Part shown: one piece after another, positions 1 to 13,400 of the stretch
How the letters are laid out: each line of letters opens with the position of its first letter
Numbering within the stretch: position 1 is the first letter of the stretch
Assembly (NCBI GenBank): GCA_037903475.1
Contig: JBAJFG010000454.1
Coordinates: 1,457,078-1,521,077 of the forward strand
Direction: 5' to 3'
Origin: Ancylostoma caninum
Taxonomy: Eukaryota; Nematoda; Chromadorea; Rhabditida; Ancylostomatidae
Length of the DNA stretch: 64,000 nt
Made by a program: the position numbers and the translations under genes
The notes under the pieces: model-generated
Told to the model about the DNA's origin: nothing
The model's input: the letters and a program-made list of their open reading frames with translations, nothing else
The model's database searches: none

Positions 1-1423
1 AGATAATGTGGTGAACATGTGGATTCCTATTGTTACTCATGCCTTCTCACTCCCTTCACTTGTTTCTTTGGTTGAAGGAGAAAATCAATGATAGAACAAG
101 CCTCAGACCTCGATAAATTGTCCCAAAATGAAACGCCAGTAAGTGACCGTCGGTTCATCAATCTCATCACAGTTTATCATTTGCTCACTATCTTTAGCAC
201 GTTTTTTTTCTCATATAAACTCCCTATCTAAAAGCAGTAATTCGAAAACCTCAAAATCGTTAATCAAGTTTTGGAAAGCAAACTTCAATGTCATTCACGA
301 CTCCTAGACGTGCAGTTTTCATTTAATGGGACTTTTTTACCTCATGCACTTCGTTTTTGCTTCTCTATGCAGCAAAAACTCGCAATTGCTTCCTACATCG
401 AACGCTTGACGGGGACTCGTGTGCTTTAAACGTGCTAGAAATTTGCATAGTCTTGCCGCTAGTTCTGAAGAGAAGGAAAGTCGCACTTAGTGACATCACT
501 AAGAAGAGCAAATGAGCTTCGAGTTGAGGGGAATATTGATAGGATTCTTTTGTGGGGGATATTGGTAGGACTACTTTTGCAACAAGAACATCGAACTCAT
601 GTCCTATTTAGGGTTTTGGCGCATTGCACATGTGACTGACTACTATTCTGCATTACTCTAATTACTGCTAAAAAATGTCTTTGAAAACCTCGATTCTTTC
701 TTCAAACATGGCACATCCGGAAATCTCCACGTTGTCGAGCATGATTCAGGATCTTGCTTTAAAAATAGTAGGCGATAATTGCTATCACAGTGGATTTGTC
801 TAACACAGCAGGGAAAATGATGCCGTCAGTGAGGGCCATTTTTTAATAATAGCTGACTGTTCAGGAATTTTATCTTTTTGAAAATTTTCTGACAAATTTC
901 CGCGCTTATCTGGAGAAATGTCCTCCGCATTCTTTCCGAAACACCTAGTCAACGTCATCTGAAAATTGCTCACTCATTTTTCACGTAATGCAGGTAAATG
1001 ACAGCATGCAGAGATGTGCAGATAGGAATTTTTCCAGTCTTGAGAAAGTCTTTCATCCGAGTAGCGCCCTCCAGGGTTCCGTAAATACATAAAAATTTTC
1101 TCAAAATGTACTAGCATGTAGATGATTATGCGCGCCAGTTTTTCTTTCGAGAGGTTTAAAATTCAAAATCATCATTCCTGGCAGTTATGAATGTCTCAAA
1201 CCCTTTGTACTGGAAGTGGATAAAGTGGATAGTTCATGCGAGAGCATTTGTGGGTGAATTTCCTTAAAGCCAGGGGCCCACCTCGCAAGCTTGATTAAGG
1301 TAATAACAGATTCTGCATCTCCCTGAGACGCTGAATCCAGCGGTATAGGTGAATTGTTCAGAACCATCTTCAGACCCGTCCTCTAAGACCTGTGACAGTT
1401 TGGTAACCCAAGTTGACGTGTAC
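1..1423. other. No gene seen, intergenic or intronic
   Basis: Mixed AT-rich sequence with no exon chain, RNA gene or repeat pair that I could support. The only open frame, near 1,185-1,367 on the minus strand, is short and lacks splice context. Confidence 0.5.
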
Positions 1424-1672
1424 AGCCGTTGATCTTATCGAATGAACACGTCAAGACTCGTCGCCAACGCTGCAGCCGTGGCAGGCAGCCGGCACACCTT
1501 GGAGCGATCCGCCTCCGGGCTCCAAAAATGTAGCCATTTCGATTCTTCCAAAAACGGGGCTTTCGTCGTTTTTGAGCCTGTTGATGGATACTACTGGGAT
1601 GAACATGGCGAGAAGGTCTACGATGTCTATAGCTCCAACAGTCGAAATGAGGTGGGACCCTGCCTTTAGGTA
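1424..1672 (+). repeat. Dispersed repeat family R1, copy 1
   Basis: This stretch matches, in the opposite orientation, 33,660-33,905. Shared blocks in order include GCCGTTGATCTTATCGA, a GCCAACGCT..GACGTGGC-like block, AAAACGGGG.TTTCGTC, and GAGGTG followed by a TGCCTTTA block. Copy 1 has lost an internal segment before the last block. The open frames on both strands here are therefore probably repeat sequence and not genes. A short third fragment carrying only the last block lies near 34,047-34,085. Confidence 0.7.
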
Positions 1673-2462
1673 CATAAGCGTGGCTGCAATCGGCAAGGAT
1701 GAGGTTTTGGAACGGGTGTGATTAATACGAGTCTTTAGATTATGCATGTCGACAAGGTGCTCCCAATCCTTAGCCCATCTTTCATAATGACAAGTTATCC
1801 TCGCTCGGACATATCTGGTAAGAATTGCCGTTCTCGGAGGATTCCCGGAGTGCCAGTTTAAGATCTTTAAAAGAGGATTGACCATGTAATTGATGACAAT
1901 AGAAAAAGATGCGTATCGATTATCATATTGCATCACTTCCAGTCTTGGAGATCTCTGCGATCATAGCTACCGCTGACGCACTCTTCAGCGAGCCTTATCT
2001 TGTTCAGCAAAGATTGGGTCTAGCCTAACTGAGAACTATTCTTTATGACTTGCAAAATGTTCTGGCCTATGATGGGAAATGTCGTTTCGACCACGAATTA
2101 TTCGCGGCTAGTCAACTTTTATTCGCCTTTCAGGCCTCACACTGAGCACGTTTTGCTGGAATACTCAGGCTGAGAGAGTTTAATATATTCCAGCTTTGCA
2201 GTGGCAGCAATAGTGATTTCGACATTTCTGCAGCATTTTTTGCACATCCTTGGATTCGTCGCGATTGAATGCCTTGCCTTGAAATGTGAAAAGAACCTTG
2301 AATTCTCTTGTAACTAGAGTATTTGAACGTACAAATACGTTCACTGCGCGTCTCAGTTCCATTACGAAGCTACTTGCACTTTTATAATGAGGCTTACTTC
2401 TTGTGAATTAAGGCTTATTTGCCTTCAGCCAGGGCGGCGCATGCCGGCAATTAGAAATTTGC

Positions 2463-3972
2463 CTAGAGGCGCGCGACTTCCGATTTTTTTTCCATCCGGA
2501 ACGAATCCTTCGATTTCTAGACTCTCCCCAGTAAATAACGCCATCTGTTGCTTTGCGAGAAATTCTCTATACCTCGTTATAGAAGAGGCGGAAACACGTC
2601 GCAACTTTTCCAACCAACACCAGTGAATATATTAACCATCCAATCCAAGCGAATTTCACTTTTCCGTCTGCAAAAAGGTGGTTAGGCAAACACAATCGAC
2701 ACTATTTGATCAAAGTAAGCAGCAGAGAGAGTGAGAGGGGCGGATCACTCACCGACGGAACACACTTCCTCCATTTGAGTTTGATTGTACTTGACTGCAA
2801 GCACAAGCAGCCACAACAACACCACTATGACGAGAAAGTCGGCTCCGATCCAGGAGTACCAAATTTTATCGGATAGCACTGTGAGGTAGTAGTAGTCTAT
2901 TAATCCTAGTTGTAGAATTACGAGAAATAGGCAGAGTATGAATGATGAAACGTCCAGGAACCCTCGGATGCATCTTCCTGAAATGATGGGATTTGGATTC
3001 GATCGATGTTCATGTTCATTGGACTAATCAGTGATTATTTAATGCATGAAAGGTTTCTGGACATGGCTCGGTGTCTTGAGTGCTTCTAGGATGCAAAAAA
3101 AAAGATCCCCAATTAGTATGCAAGAGAAATAGCGAGCGATGAGGACGTATAAGAATGATCTTATGTCTCAAATTAAGTGAAACTGAATACTCTCCCCAGC
3201 CAGCGCAGTGAATACTCAAAAATTCGCGTCCCTTACCTGGAACAACAGCCATCGTGTGATATTTCGTTGGTGGTGCGAGCACGAGGGCTGTTTGGTCGCT
3301 GGGAGCACAATTCGCGTCCGTTTTCAAGGGATAGTCTTCACAACCGTCGTAGAATGAAGCGTGTGGGTCGAATTCGTCGGCGTTTTCCTCAACGACGTCC
3401 TCGATCACGTGTCTTGGGTCCCGTCCACTTGTCGTATTTTCATACACCGCCTCTGAATTTATAGGTTAACAAGGGGATAATTTGTACTTTGATGCATGGT
3501 TTTATTGAATTTTCAGTTGTTGATCATGCAAACATGTGACAAACATATTCTCTATCTATGGGAAGCGATAAATAATGTTTCGTGCGGGGATTTTAGTTCC
3601 AGGAAAATGAGCTGAGGAGGCACACAAGGCCTGAAATTTGCGTGCTGCGCATGTTTCTTGAGAGTCGTCGGGTAAAAGTTGGCGTAATCGGATTATGGGT
3701 GAACCGACGGCACTGGGACGAGCAACGTTTCCATCCCTTCTAGATTAGCTCTAACAAGAGTTTGAGCAAAGGGAGAAGAGCATAGTTTACTTGGTCGGAA
3801 CTAGTGAGGGAGAACATGAGTGAAGTGAGGGGAGCGAATATCTTGATGTAAGCAAGCATGTTTTCCGTCGCGAAGACGCTGCGACCACGAAACTGGCAAA
3901 GGTAGAAGATGCATCCAGAAATATAAATCAAGAAAGCTGCCAAGAAATGCAGAAGCAATGCGATTGCTTCCA
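2463..3972 (-). CDS. Multi-pass membrane protein of unknown family, 3' part
   Basis: Five minus-strand exons join in phase: 3,972-3,791, 3,450-3,237, 2,977-2,753, 2,667-2,573 and 2,516-2,463 (stop at 2,463-2,465). The first exon has a hydrophobic stretch (AIALLLHFLAAFLIYISG). The second is soluble and acidic, with YENTT as a possible N-glycosylation site. The third has two membrane spans (SSFILCLFLVILQLGLI and FLVIVVLLWLLVLAV). The fourth has one more (WIGWLIYSLVLVGKV). A short basic tail ending EKKSEVARL closes the protein. At least 255 residues and four or five spans are visible. The start is not found: a candidate first exon beginning MAFDELGLGI (minus strand, about 4,358-4,296) does not join in phase. 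I do not recognise the family; TMEM26-like proteins were considered without support. The second exon's acceptor is a weak GAG, chosen because it keeps the frame. Confidence 0.62.
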
Positions 3973-4202
3973 CTTTGTTTATGACAAATGTCGTTAGGCT
4001 CGTTTTTCATGGAGGGAATCAGCGAAGGGAAAGGGAAGCGAAGAGCGCTGAGCACATGTCGGACGTACAATTGAAAGCGAACGTGGAGAGGGCCTGAAGT
4101 CCCGTTCAGTCGCGCAATTATTTGAGAGTCGGCATGTAAACAAGCTGACCGAGGGGAGAAAAGCGTCGCGGTGAGTGAACAAGTGCGACGCGCTCGCAGC
4201 AA

Positions 4203-7200
4203 GTAGATTTACTGTTTGTCTGTGGTGACGAGAACTTGTTATGGGATCAATCCAGGAGTGGTGAAGCGTTGTTCAAAGAGTCGCTCCTAGGGGCACCTAC
4301 GGACTTCTAGCGCAGCTTCTCGTTTACAGATGCCCAACCCGAGCTCATCAAACGCCATGCTCACTCGGAACTGAACGAGCAAATGAGCTGCGCCCCGGCT
4401 ACTCAAGGCAGCACGGGCTGCATTCCAGTTTGTTGTGAGGAAGCGGCAGCTAGGTATCGTCACTGCGACTTGCAAGCCATTTCGTGCTACGATAAACAAG
4501 CTTGTTTACTTTTACACGCGTTGCGCAATTCAGTGTATTATTCGGTTCTGTTCAGAAATGAAGAGGTCACAGTGAAGAAAATTATGCTTATGAAGGAGTG
4601 GATTGAGCTGGTTGCTCAAGGGTAAGGTTTCTGGAAGCAAACATGGAGTTATGTTGGCTATGCGAATGCTGGGGAACGCTCTGAGAATGTTTTCTCCGCC
4701 TCCTAATAGAATCTGCGTGTGATGAGCAACAGGATGGGTAACAATTCTCTTGCTCCACAGGTTCTGAGGCATCGATACGGAAGAAGGAGAATACCCAAAG
4801 CTACATCAGACAGCAGTGAATGGATATCTTAAGATCTTCCGGGCATTTTGGACATTTTATATGCATGGATTTAATATGTAGAAATACATGCGGAAGAGAA
4901 GAAGTTCCTATCGTGTTTCGAGACGAGAGCGCTGACGCTGTCCACAGCAGAATGCCCATTCTCTCCCAGTCTCAGCTGCCATAAGTGTTTTCTTTTTTCG
5001 TTTTGCTTGAAGGCAATTATTCCCGAGCACCACCCGCGTCCATCTAAGTCTTGGTATTCTAAGAAAGTCTTGCTAAAATACTTTCCAGGTGCTGCACTGC
5101 GCCTGTAATGAAAAATCGAATCAGCTAAGACTCTGGAATTGCTTTTTTCCCTTGCGCATTTGTCTTAGTTCTTCGAGATCGTATCAGGCAGCCGCCTTTT
5201 CTTTCCAGGGAGGGAGCAAAATGTGGCATTATAACGGGAGGGAGTGAATTTCATCACGTAAGAAAGGAAAAGGAAGTTCTGAGGAATATATGAAGTGAAT
5301 AGAAATAAAATAGCACCTCCTTGCTCCATAGGCAATAGGGCAGGAAGAGAGTGGCGTACGATGACAGCCCAATGTTAATCCTGCAGGCAGATTGAAGGCT
5401 ATGACGATCGTCGGCTGGCTAGAAAGACGTCGATTTTCAGTTACGTGTTCTGAATAGGAGAGGAACGCTGTAGGGGCGTGGGGGATAGCGCTAATTTGGC
5501 AGCGAGCCAGAGCGAGTGAGCCGGGGAGCTGTGCCGGGGATGCGGTACGAGTCGGCAGAGAGGTCAGTGTTCGCCACGCCCCATGGCGGGAGGCGGCAGA
5601 CGAGCAGGCGAATTCGCCGCCAACGGACTAATCATGTTCTCCCTCACACACGCGTTGTTGTTTTGAGAGGCATGCAACGTACGGCTTAATTCGACTTTAG
5701 CGCGAGCTGGGCACAACATGGTTGGCCTGTGTTCTCAGCTGGGTAGCGCCCTCGGCTGGACCCGGCTGGTCAGCGGATGAGCGGCCGGCGCAGGTAAACA
5801 CTGCCCATCTGCCATCACGCATCATAGACTATGCAATTTGTGATTATCATTATACAAGCGGCACAGCAATTGCAGACATCTTCTCAACCATACACGGGGT
5901 AGTAGACTACTAGTAAACAGCGGAGCATTGACGGTGAGCTTTCCTGGTCCGAAGGCCGTCAACAACTCGTACTAGACGTGCATTAATCTGAGTTGCAATT
6001 TCATCGAATTCGGCCGCATAATTATGTTAGTGTAGGAACGGGGTGGACAAATGAGATGCAAGAGCGCGTTTTTGCGACTTGCTTCACAAGCGCGTACTTC
6101 GGCGCAAATATGACGATTGAGGAATTGGAAGCATGAAGCACGGAAGGTGCACTTTGCAGGAGATGAGGCAGAGATTGTTCCTATGGATTTCAGATGAATG
6201 GAACTTGTGTGCAAATGGGGAAAATCGCGGCGACATCTGCATCGGAAAACGTGTTTTGTAAATGGCACAATATGTAATAATGATGGCTTGTTTCCCACAT
6301 CGATCCGACCGCCAATTATTTACTGGTGAATTATTACTGTATGCGACCTGGGACATTCAGCAAACAGGACAATTTATTGCAGAATGTGAATTTATGACGT
6401 GGAAGACTCTTGAGCGTTTTATTAATAGAAGCAGCTGTGATCTGATATGGAGGAAAGCCTTGTTCGGCTTACGAAAATTTTGCCTTTAACAGCTTTTGTC
6501 TTTCCCGTTGAATCTTTCAAAAATTCCTCTACAACTTGTTGGTTCTCATTGTGATTGTGTTATTCAAAGGGTAGCTATGGTCTACATGCGCTACGACATG
6601 AATGAAACAAGCGCAATGGAGCATATTTTATAGATTCTATGGAGTTCATACCTTATTTAACAGCTTGACAGTCTATGTGGTTCTCTATTCTTTCTCTTAC
6701 TTCTTTTTTTTTCAAACTTTGAGCTGCTTAGAGTCGGTATATTTACGTACAACGATTGCCTAAAGTTCTAGTTGCACCTTTATAGGTAGCGCTCGCAAAA
6801 ATTTACTTTTCTGAGATTTTGAGATTTTCAGAGCGTGAACAATAATTACGCTAAATCTACAGATTTGCGTCGCCGAAGGCATCAGCGTTCCCAGAATGTG
6901 AAAGATAGACTTGTGCCTGTCTATCTCTTGGATGAGTTGTGGCATGGAATGGATTCACTGCTTTGCTTGCCATCAATTTTTCGTCCCGTAGTAGACTTGC
7001 TTTTCATCTACTATTTATTACTTTTTGTTTATTTCCCCACACCATACTTTACCGTACCTGTTCAACTCGTCCTCACTTTTGAGGATCGAATTAGGGACTC
7101 CCAAATCTTTTTTTTTTCGAAGATTTGTACAAAATTAACCTATTTGTTCCCTGATAATCATGGTTAGAAGGCTAGGATCGCTACTAAATCTTATAGGTCG

Positions 7201-10200
7201 TACTGTCTTTTTTGGTGTACTTACACATTTTCTTTCTGTTCTCGAGGCAAAGTAGCTGACAGAGGAGAATCTCGGAGAGAATGGGAGCGTAGTAGCTGCA
7301 CTTGCTATGCCCCGGGCCTTGACATCCCCCTGGTTGAGCATGCGCAGAGCCGTGGGATCGCTACTTGATTGTGACGCCATTTAGTCGACGCTAGCCTGAC
7401 GCCATCTGTTCATTTTCCTATGGCAATGATTGCTGCGGACAACACTTCTAGCTATTACACGCGCGTACATAACCGGGTCGGAATGCAAGTGTGACCTCTT
7501 GTCGACACATAATGCCCCTCCATCGATAAATCCTGGACCATCCTCTATTCGGCGTGGATTAGGGGAGAATGGGAGTGGCCAGACGTTTGATCTAGTTGCC
7601 ATAGTGATTTCTTCGGTGACTATGTAGATTGTTGCCTTGGGTATTTTTATATTGAAGCTTGGTTGTGGAAACAAATTAGTATGGAACGACAATTACAGTT
7701 TGCATTGATCCAGAAAAATGGCAAATGAATACAAAATTAGGTAGTGCTTACTTTCATCATAGTTCAGAAAATTGTCCTTCTGAGCCCGTGGGTAAGCTAA
7801 TCCCCCTACCTAATAGGCTATTAACCCATCTCATAATGACATGTGATAGAAGGCTCTGGCAATCCCATGCATTGGAAGCAATGCTTCGCTACTTTGGCAA
7901 GAATACCATTTTACTAGCCTCAGTCTGCTACAGTCTTTCACGCTTAGTAGGGAATGGTGACTACTTAATTAATGAAGCAGTTCGTGCTCAAAAACTAGTG
8001 CATATACTCAGTACGGGTCTAGCGAGGCTGTAAGCTCCAAAATAAGTGGTACTTACATACCTTGGCTTGTTTCTGGTAATGTAGTTCTGGATTTGATGAT
8101 TAGTTCGTTCCTCTGAGATGGTAAGCTCTCAATTAATACCAGTGCTCATGAGGATTTTCGCGAATCCTGACGATAATGGAAAATCGTTTTGCACATGACA
8201 GCCTTTGTTTAAGCCATTTATGCAGTTTTTTGACATCCATATAGTTCAAATTTGTAATCTAGCATAACAAATGCATGGAGCTCATCGTGTCTGTTTCCAT
8301 CGGTTATCCGACCAGCCCGAACTCTTGCGGCTAAGCAGCGCAAGACGTTGGTCTGGTTGGATGACTGTCCTGCTGTCACACGATATCTTCCCGCTTGTGT
8401 GCTGGCGTTATGGGTTTCAAGAGGCCCAAACGCGAACCGGGTCCCTCTACGAATTGACTGGACCTTCTGGTTTGCCACGGGGCCTCGATTTTTTTAACGA
8501 TATTAAATTATTAAGCTATTTAGGGTAGACGTAACAAAGAAAATGGCCCGATCATTATCCATACATTGCACTAATGTCTCGGGAATCTTTTGGAGTTGAA
8601 GGTGCTTTGGAGTAGTGGGAGTGGCTTCTTGCCTAAGAAATAAACAAGATGATCTTGCCCAGCATTGAAAACCCTAAAATTCGCTCATGTGGATACATCC
8701 CCAATGGGCTTTTACCTTATTTTTTTCTATGCATAATAATTCCTCGCTGGGATGTATAATGGATGTGATGGTGTTCGATATGGTCCCGTTTGTTAATTAA
8801 GGGTTGGCTCACGGTCATACTAGGTGTAATTAAACCGCACAGCTCATTCTGATCAATGACGCGTCTCAGTAGACGCTGTCAGTGAAAATACCCATTAGAT
8901 CCATGAAATGGACTATGCTTTGAAAAAGTCCGTGGGATGTTAAGCTTCTTTCTCAATTAAAGAAGAAAATGATAAAGAAAGGGGCAGTGACGGTGCTTAT
9001 GGTTCCATTTTCGTACTGGGCCAGCCAGGTCTAGGAGAATCTGATCATCCGCCTGCATCTGAAACTCATAATATGGAGTGTGTAAAAAAACTGAGAAGTC
9101 GACTGTGTAATCTGGGATTAAAAGGAATTCAAGGGACACACCAGAAAGGAATTGATGGGTAAGTCGCTACTTTACTTCGACCGAATAAGGCATTCGAATA
9201 AAGAATTTGAATAAACATTCGAATTCGAATATTAGATCGAAATTCCTCTATTCGAAGAAAGTGGGAAATCGAGTATCTCTGAAATTCGATTCTTCGGAAA
9301 AGCTGAAAAAATGGAATAAATTCCAAATTCGGTTACTCGAGAATGTTTCCGAAAATTCCCAAGTATAGTCACTGCCCGCAATCCTTCATCAAAAGAAATT
9401 GTGCCAATGAGGACAAGGTTTCACTTTTAACGCTCTGTCGAAGCAAGCCGGAACGTTAGGCGAGGTGAGGAAATAATGCTAACTTGGCCTATCGCTCAGA
9501 TTTTTTATTTTACGCTGCTAACTTGGCCTATCGCTCATATTTTTTATTTTACGCGACGGAAAATTCGCTGCATCTGGATTTGAAGAGTGTTGGGTTTGCA
9601 AACCCATTCCGCGTATTTCATTTTGATTTACTTGCTTTCTTGTTCATTTCTGCACTCCGATTGATTCCCATTGTCATTTGCACATTCTCACGTTCTTGCA
9701 TTGATAGTTGAGATATGGATAATGTATAGAACCGGAAGTGAAAATGCTACTGGTATGTGAGCGATGTTGATATTCCACTCTTGGTTTTGGAATTCTTGTG
9801 GTTTGAGCATAAACCAGCGAACCAAAAGCAAACCCTCAAGGTTAAGTACCGTCATACTGGTGCTCTTCGGGTACCTCTCTGTTTATTTGCTTCTACTGAA
9901 CTGCTATGGTGAAATTTTCTTAATTCCAAGCAGCGGAGTTTTCACAGTATGTGGAGATGGAATCTTGCTGTAGTATTAACCTAATTAGGTTGTTTGAGAA
10001 GGTTCTGGAACCTACTGGAATATTTTAAAAAAGCATCACTGTCGAGAGCTACTGTGAGCTTTTCAATCGCTGCAGTTAGGCTTGTCATATCATCACCGCC
10101 GGTATGCTACCCTGCTTTTCAAGACAGTATGGGACTGCTCACCATATTCATCAGACTTGACTCCATCCGGCTTCTGTTTCCATTACTTGAACTCTATTTG

Positions 10201-10486
10201 AGTAGGAACGAGTTTCGAGGCATTGCGGAGAGATTAAAGGGGAGGGGAATGCATCAGGGACTAGTAGGGTACTCCTCAGAAGATCAGGAATTCTGAGCTC
10301 ATGACACAGAGTTCTTCTTGGGCAGCTAGCAGAAGTTAGTCGACTTCGAAGACAAATGCTCCAAAAGGAATTTTCTGGTGCTTTTCAATTCCATTATAGA
10401 AACTGGATTCCATTTTGGAAACTTTCCGAACAACTTAATAGGAGCGGATGTACTGTCCTGATAAACAACAAGTAATCAACTTTTAG
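4203..10486. other. Long stretch without a supported gene; GC-rich promoter-like patch
   Basis: No convincing exon chain. About 5,455-5,800 is distinctly GC-rich and ends in a strong donor (CAG|GTAAAC at 5,791-5,799), so it may be the promoter and 5' exon of the nischarin-like gene downstream; this is inference. Near 9,180-9,320 the DNA is dense in ATTCGAA-type words. The minus-strand frames at 7,135-7,692 and 8,218-8,478 are moderately long but have no recognisable domain and could be degraded repeats. Confidence 0.4.
9478..9555. repeat. Tandem duplication, 2 x 39 bp
   Basis: The unit starting GCTAACTTGGCCTATCGCTC at 9,478 is repeated directly from 9,517 with one or two differences. It is a simple local duplication with no visible function. 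Confidence 0.9.
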
Positions 10487-13400
10487 TTCACTAATCGAAG
10501 TACATTTATTGTGTGCATTCAAACATATAAAGACATATGTAAAGAATTTCCACATATGGAGGCAAAAATGGTTGCGTTCATTCGCAAACTCGTCGATTTA
10601 CTCTATGTCTAATGCTATCAAATTATTAGTTGTGATGGCTTCATTGAAATCTTTGCCTACCGCACACGTATACAACATCTATTCTTCTTTTCCACGGGAA
10701 TTTCGCGTAGGATAGAAGAGAACACCACGAGAACCGTCTCATTTCTCGCACAGCATTGCGTGGTTTATAACGTTTTTTATCACTCCTTGTTCTGCACAAA
10801 CAAAGTTTGTTTCTTCCGATCATTCTGGAATGTGTCCAAACAATATGTTCCAGTAGTATTATTCCTTTATTCTCCGCAATGTGAAGATAGATGAGTGGCT
10901 GACGAAATTTTTTTGAGACAAACAAAAATACGTCCTTTGAAGGACGTCACGGTCATTTATAACTTGCGCGTGTACGGGTGACGAGCACGTACTTTTTGTT
11001 TATTGATTTACTCTGTATTGGCCGTTTTCAAGCGCTAAAGTGCATATTTGGTAATGAATAGGTTCAGGGCGGCAGAGTTTCAACAGAAAAAACTGTTTTT
11101 TCTGCAGGTTTATCTCTTTTTTAGCTCTGTTGGGGACTAAGGGATTTTTTCGTCTTGTTTGTTGTAATATCAAAGTTTTGATCATGAAGCGCTAAGATCC
11201 TTCGAGATTGTTAACAGTGTCTGCGTTTATGGTTTGGCGGTGTTTATACCACCCTCTTACTTTTACCCTCCAGATTTTTTTCTCTTTAATAATGCAAGCC
11301 TTCATAGCATTAATTTTACGTCATGATATTAGCGCAAAGCTACAAAATGTTAATTTCCTCTGTGGAATATTCTGTAAAATCTCTCTTACTGAAACGTAAA
11401 ACTTCATCCAGTCCAATAAATTTCTCCAGGAAATCCACTCCATCGTCGATGACCTCTCCGTTCGGCTGGGTGGCGTTGGCGAAGAATGGCTTACAAGCAG
11501 CGAATCGTCCCCAAAGTACTTCGAGTTCACACCAATCGAGATGCATGCCATTACGGAGAGGCTCCGACTGCCAGAGCCAACAGCGCCGGGTAATTTTTGT
11601 TTAGGTTTTGGTCTGGAATCAAGATTGGATTTTAAAAAAAAGTTTTGAGCGTGTTGCAGCGCAGATGAGCGTCAATGGAGGGAGGGGGGTGAGGCCCCAT
11701 AAGGTTGTCCTCTTGTCGAGAATCATACTTTCACACACAATTTTGGTGTTTTTTTTTAATTGTCTCGCAAACATCTGCATTGCTTGTATAAGATTCCTTG
11801 GCCAGTGAAATACACGCACTTTGTTCAAGCTAAGTGACTATGTTATTCCAAAAAGAAAACGCTTCGAGCGCAAAGCAGCTGTTGACTTTTTGTTTCGTAT
11901 ACGATTTCTAGCACATTTTAAGGTACTTTCAAGAAACAGAAAGAAGTCCTCTGTTGTTTCTTGCCTATTGATGAGTTGTGAGTGTAACACTGAGGTTTGG
12001 ATTCTCAAAAACGAATCAGTCTGCAGAAGCAGGCAACTCTCCAAGACCACTGTGAACGAACATGGAACATGGAGTTGGAAAGGTTTTCGTCACAGATATT
12101 TGAGGTTTAGGTGAATGGATGAGCTATGTAAATACGTATGGATTAAGCACCACAGCAATAATCCATTGGTATACCATTTGTCTCACTGTAATAGGTAAAG
12201 CTTCTCTGAGCTAAGCTCATGCTGAGGTAAGCATCCCTCCAGGGCTGGTAAATTAGTAGCAATGATGTCTGGGTGTTTCCTGATACATCAGGTATTTCTC
12301 ACAAGTCATTGAATAGGGCTTTCTACAACACAAGGTTAATTGGATTGTGTGAAGCATCCAAAAGAAATGTTTACTAACACCAACCGCTAAGTCATTTATC
12401 CCTTAATTCGTCAAGTTTTCAGAGGAACTCACTGTGGAAAGTTAGCCTTGTGAGTACCCATGATCACCACAAAATCCCTATCCATAAACTACTGCCCTAC
12501 GAGAAATCGGATCCATTTTGATGAATTCATCACCTTTTGGCCAGATCTCAGGTCCGACTACCGGAATTCTTTGAAGATTCGAGATAGTATTTCTGCGGGA
12601 CCTAATACAAAATCGGAAGGGAGCACATTTCCGAAGTTGCAATCATGCGATAAAAATTATTATGGAAGAAAGGGGAAGGCGTTAAATTTATTCGGAATGA
12701 AATTTCGCTGCATCAGCTGTTTTGGGATAGGTCTTTGCTGGAAACTTCTTGATTCTATGTACTTCAAGCTTGCAAGGCTCGAAGAAGATGTGAGTTTGGA
12801 AGATGACCCTTCGTCGATTGAAGTTGAATTCTGGAAACAAAAGCTGTGGTGACTAGTGCATTCATATACGTATGGCTAGTTCATTCATATCCTGTGAAGG
12901 CAGTTAATTATCGTTCGTGCCTTTAGTGATAACACCGTAGAGGCCCTCTCATTTAACTTCAACTTATTTTTCTTGTAAATGTCGAGTAAGGCTTACTTCT
13001 ATCATCTGTATTATTCAGATCCTCGCATGGTAGCTGACCTCGGCAATACATCGACTTCCTCCATCGCGTTCGTGCATTGAAGATTCGTGGTGCGAAGGGC
13101 TACGTGGGCACTTCCAACATAGTTTGGAATTCGCTTTCTTACAGTCTTCACTTCTGTAAAAATTTATTAGCGTTGTGGGTGAGTGTACTGTAAGCCGTCA
13201 ATTCTAAACTTCAAACTATTAGGCGATTTTTAGATTTCTGACTCCGATGTGTCGAGAGTGTGCGGGCTTGGCTCCGTGAGACGCACGTTACGACGGCTGG
13301 TCATCCATTATTCCATGAATAACCTCAGAGTATGTTTGGAAGGAATCTTAAATGAATTGACAGTCTGGTGGACCTCAGTTTTTGGGGAGCTTTGGTGTTT

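Noticed and set aside
11321..11551. Minus-strand and alternative-frame proteins opposite 11,430-11,589
   Set aside because: Shadows of the nischarin exon reading EFTPIEMHAITERL.
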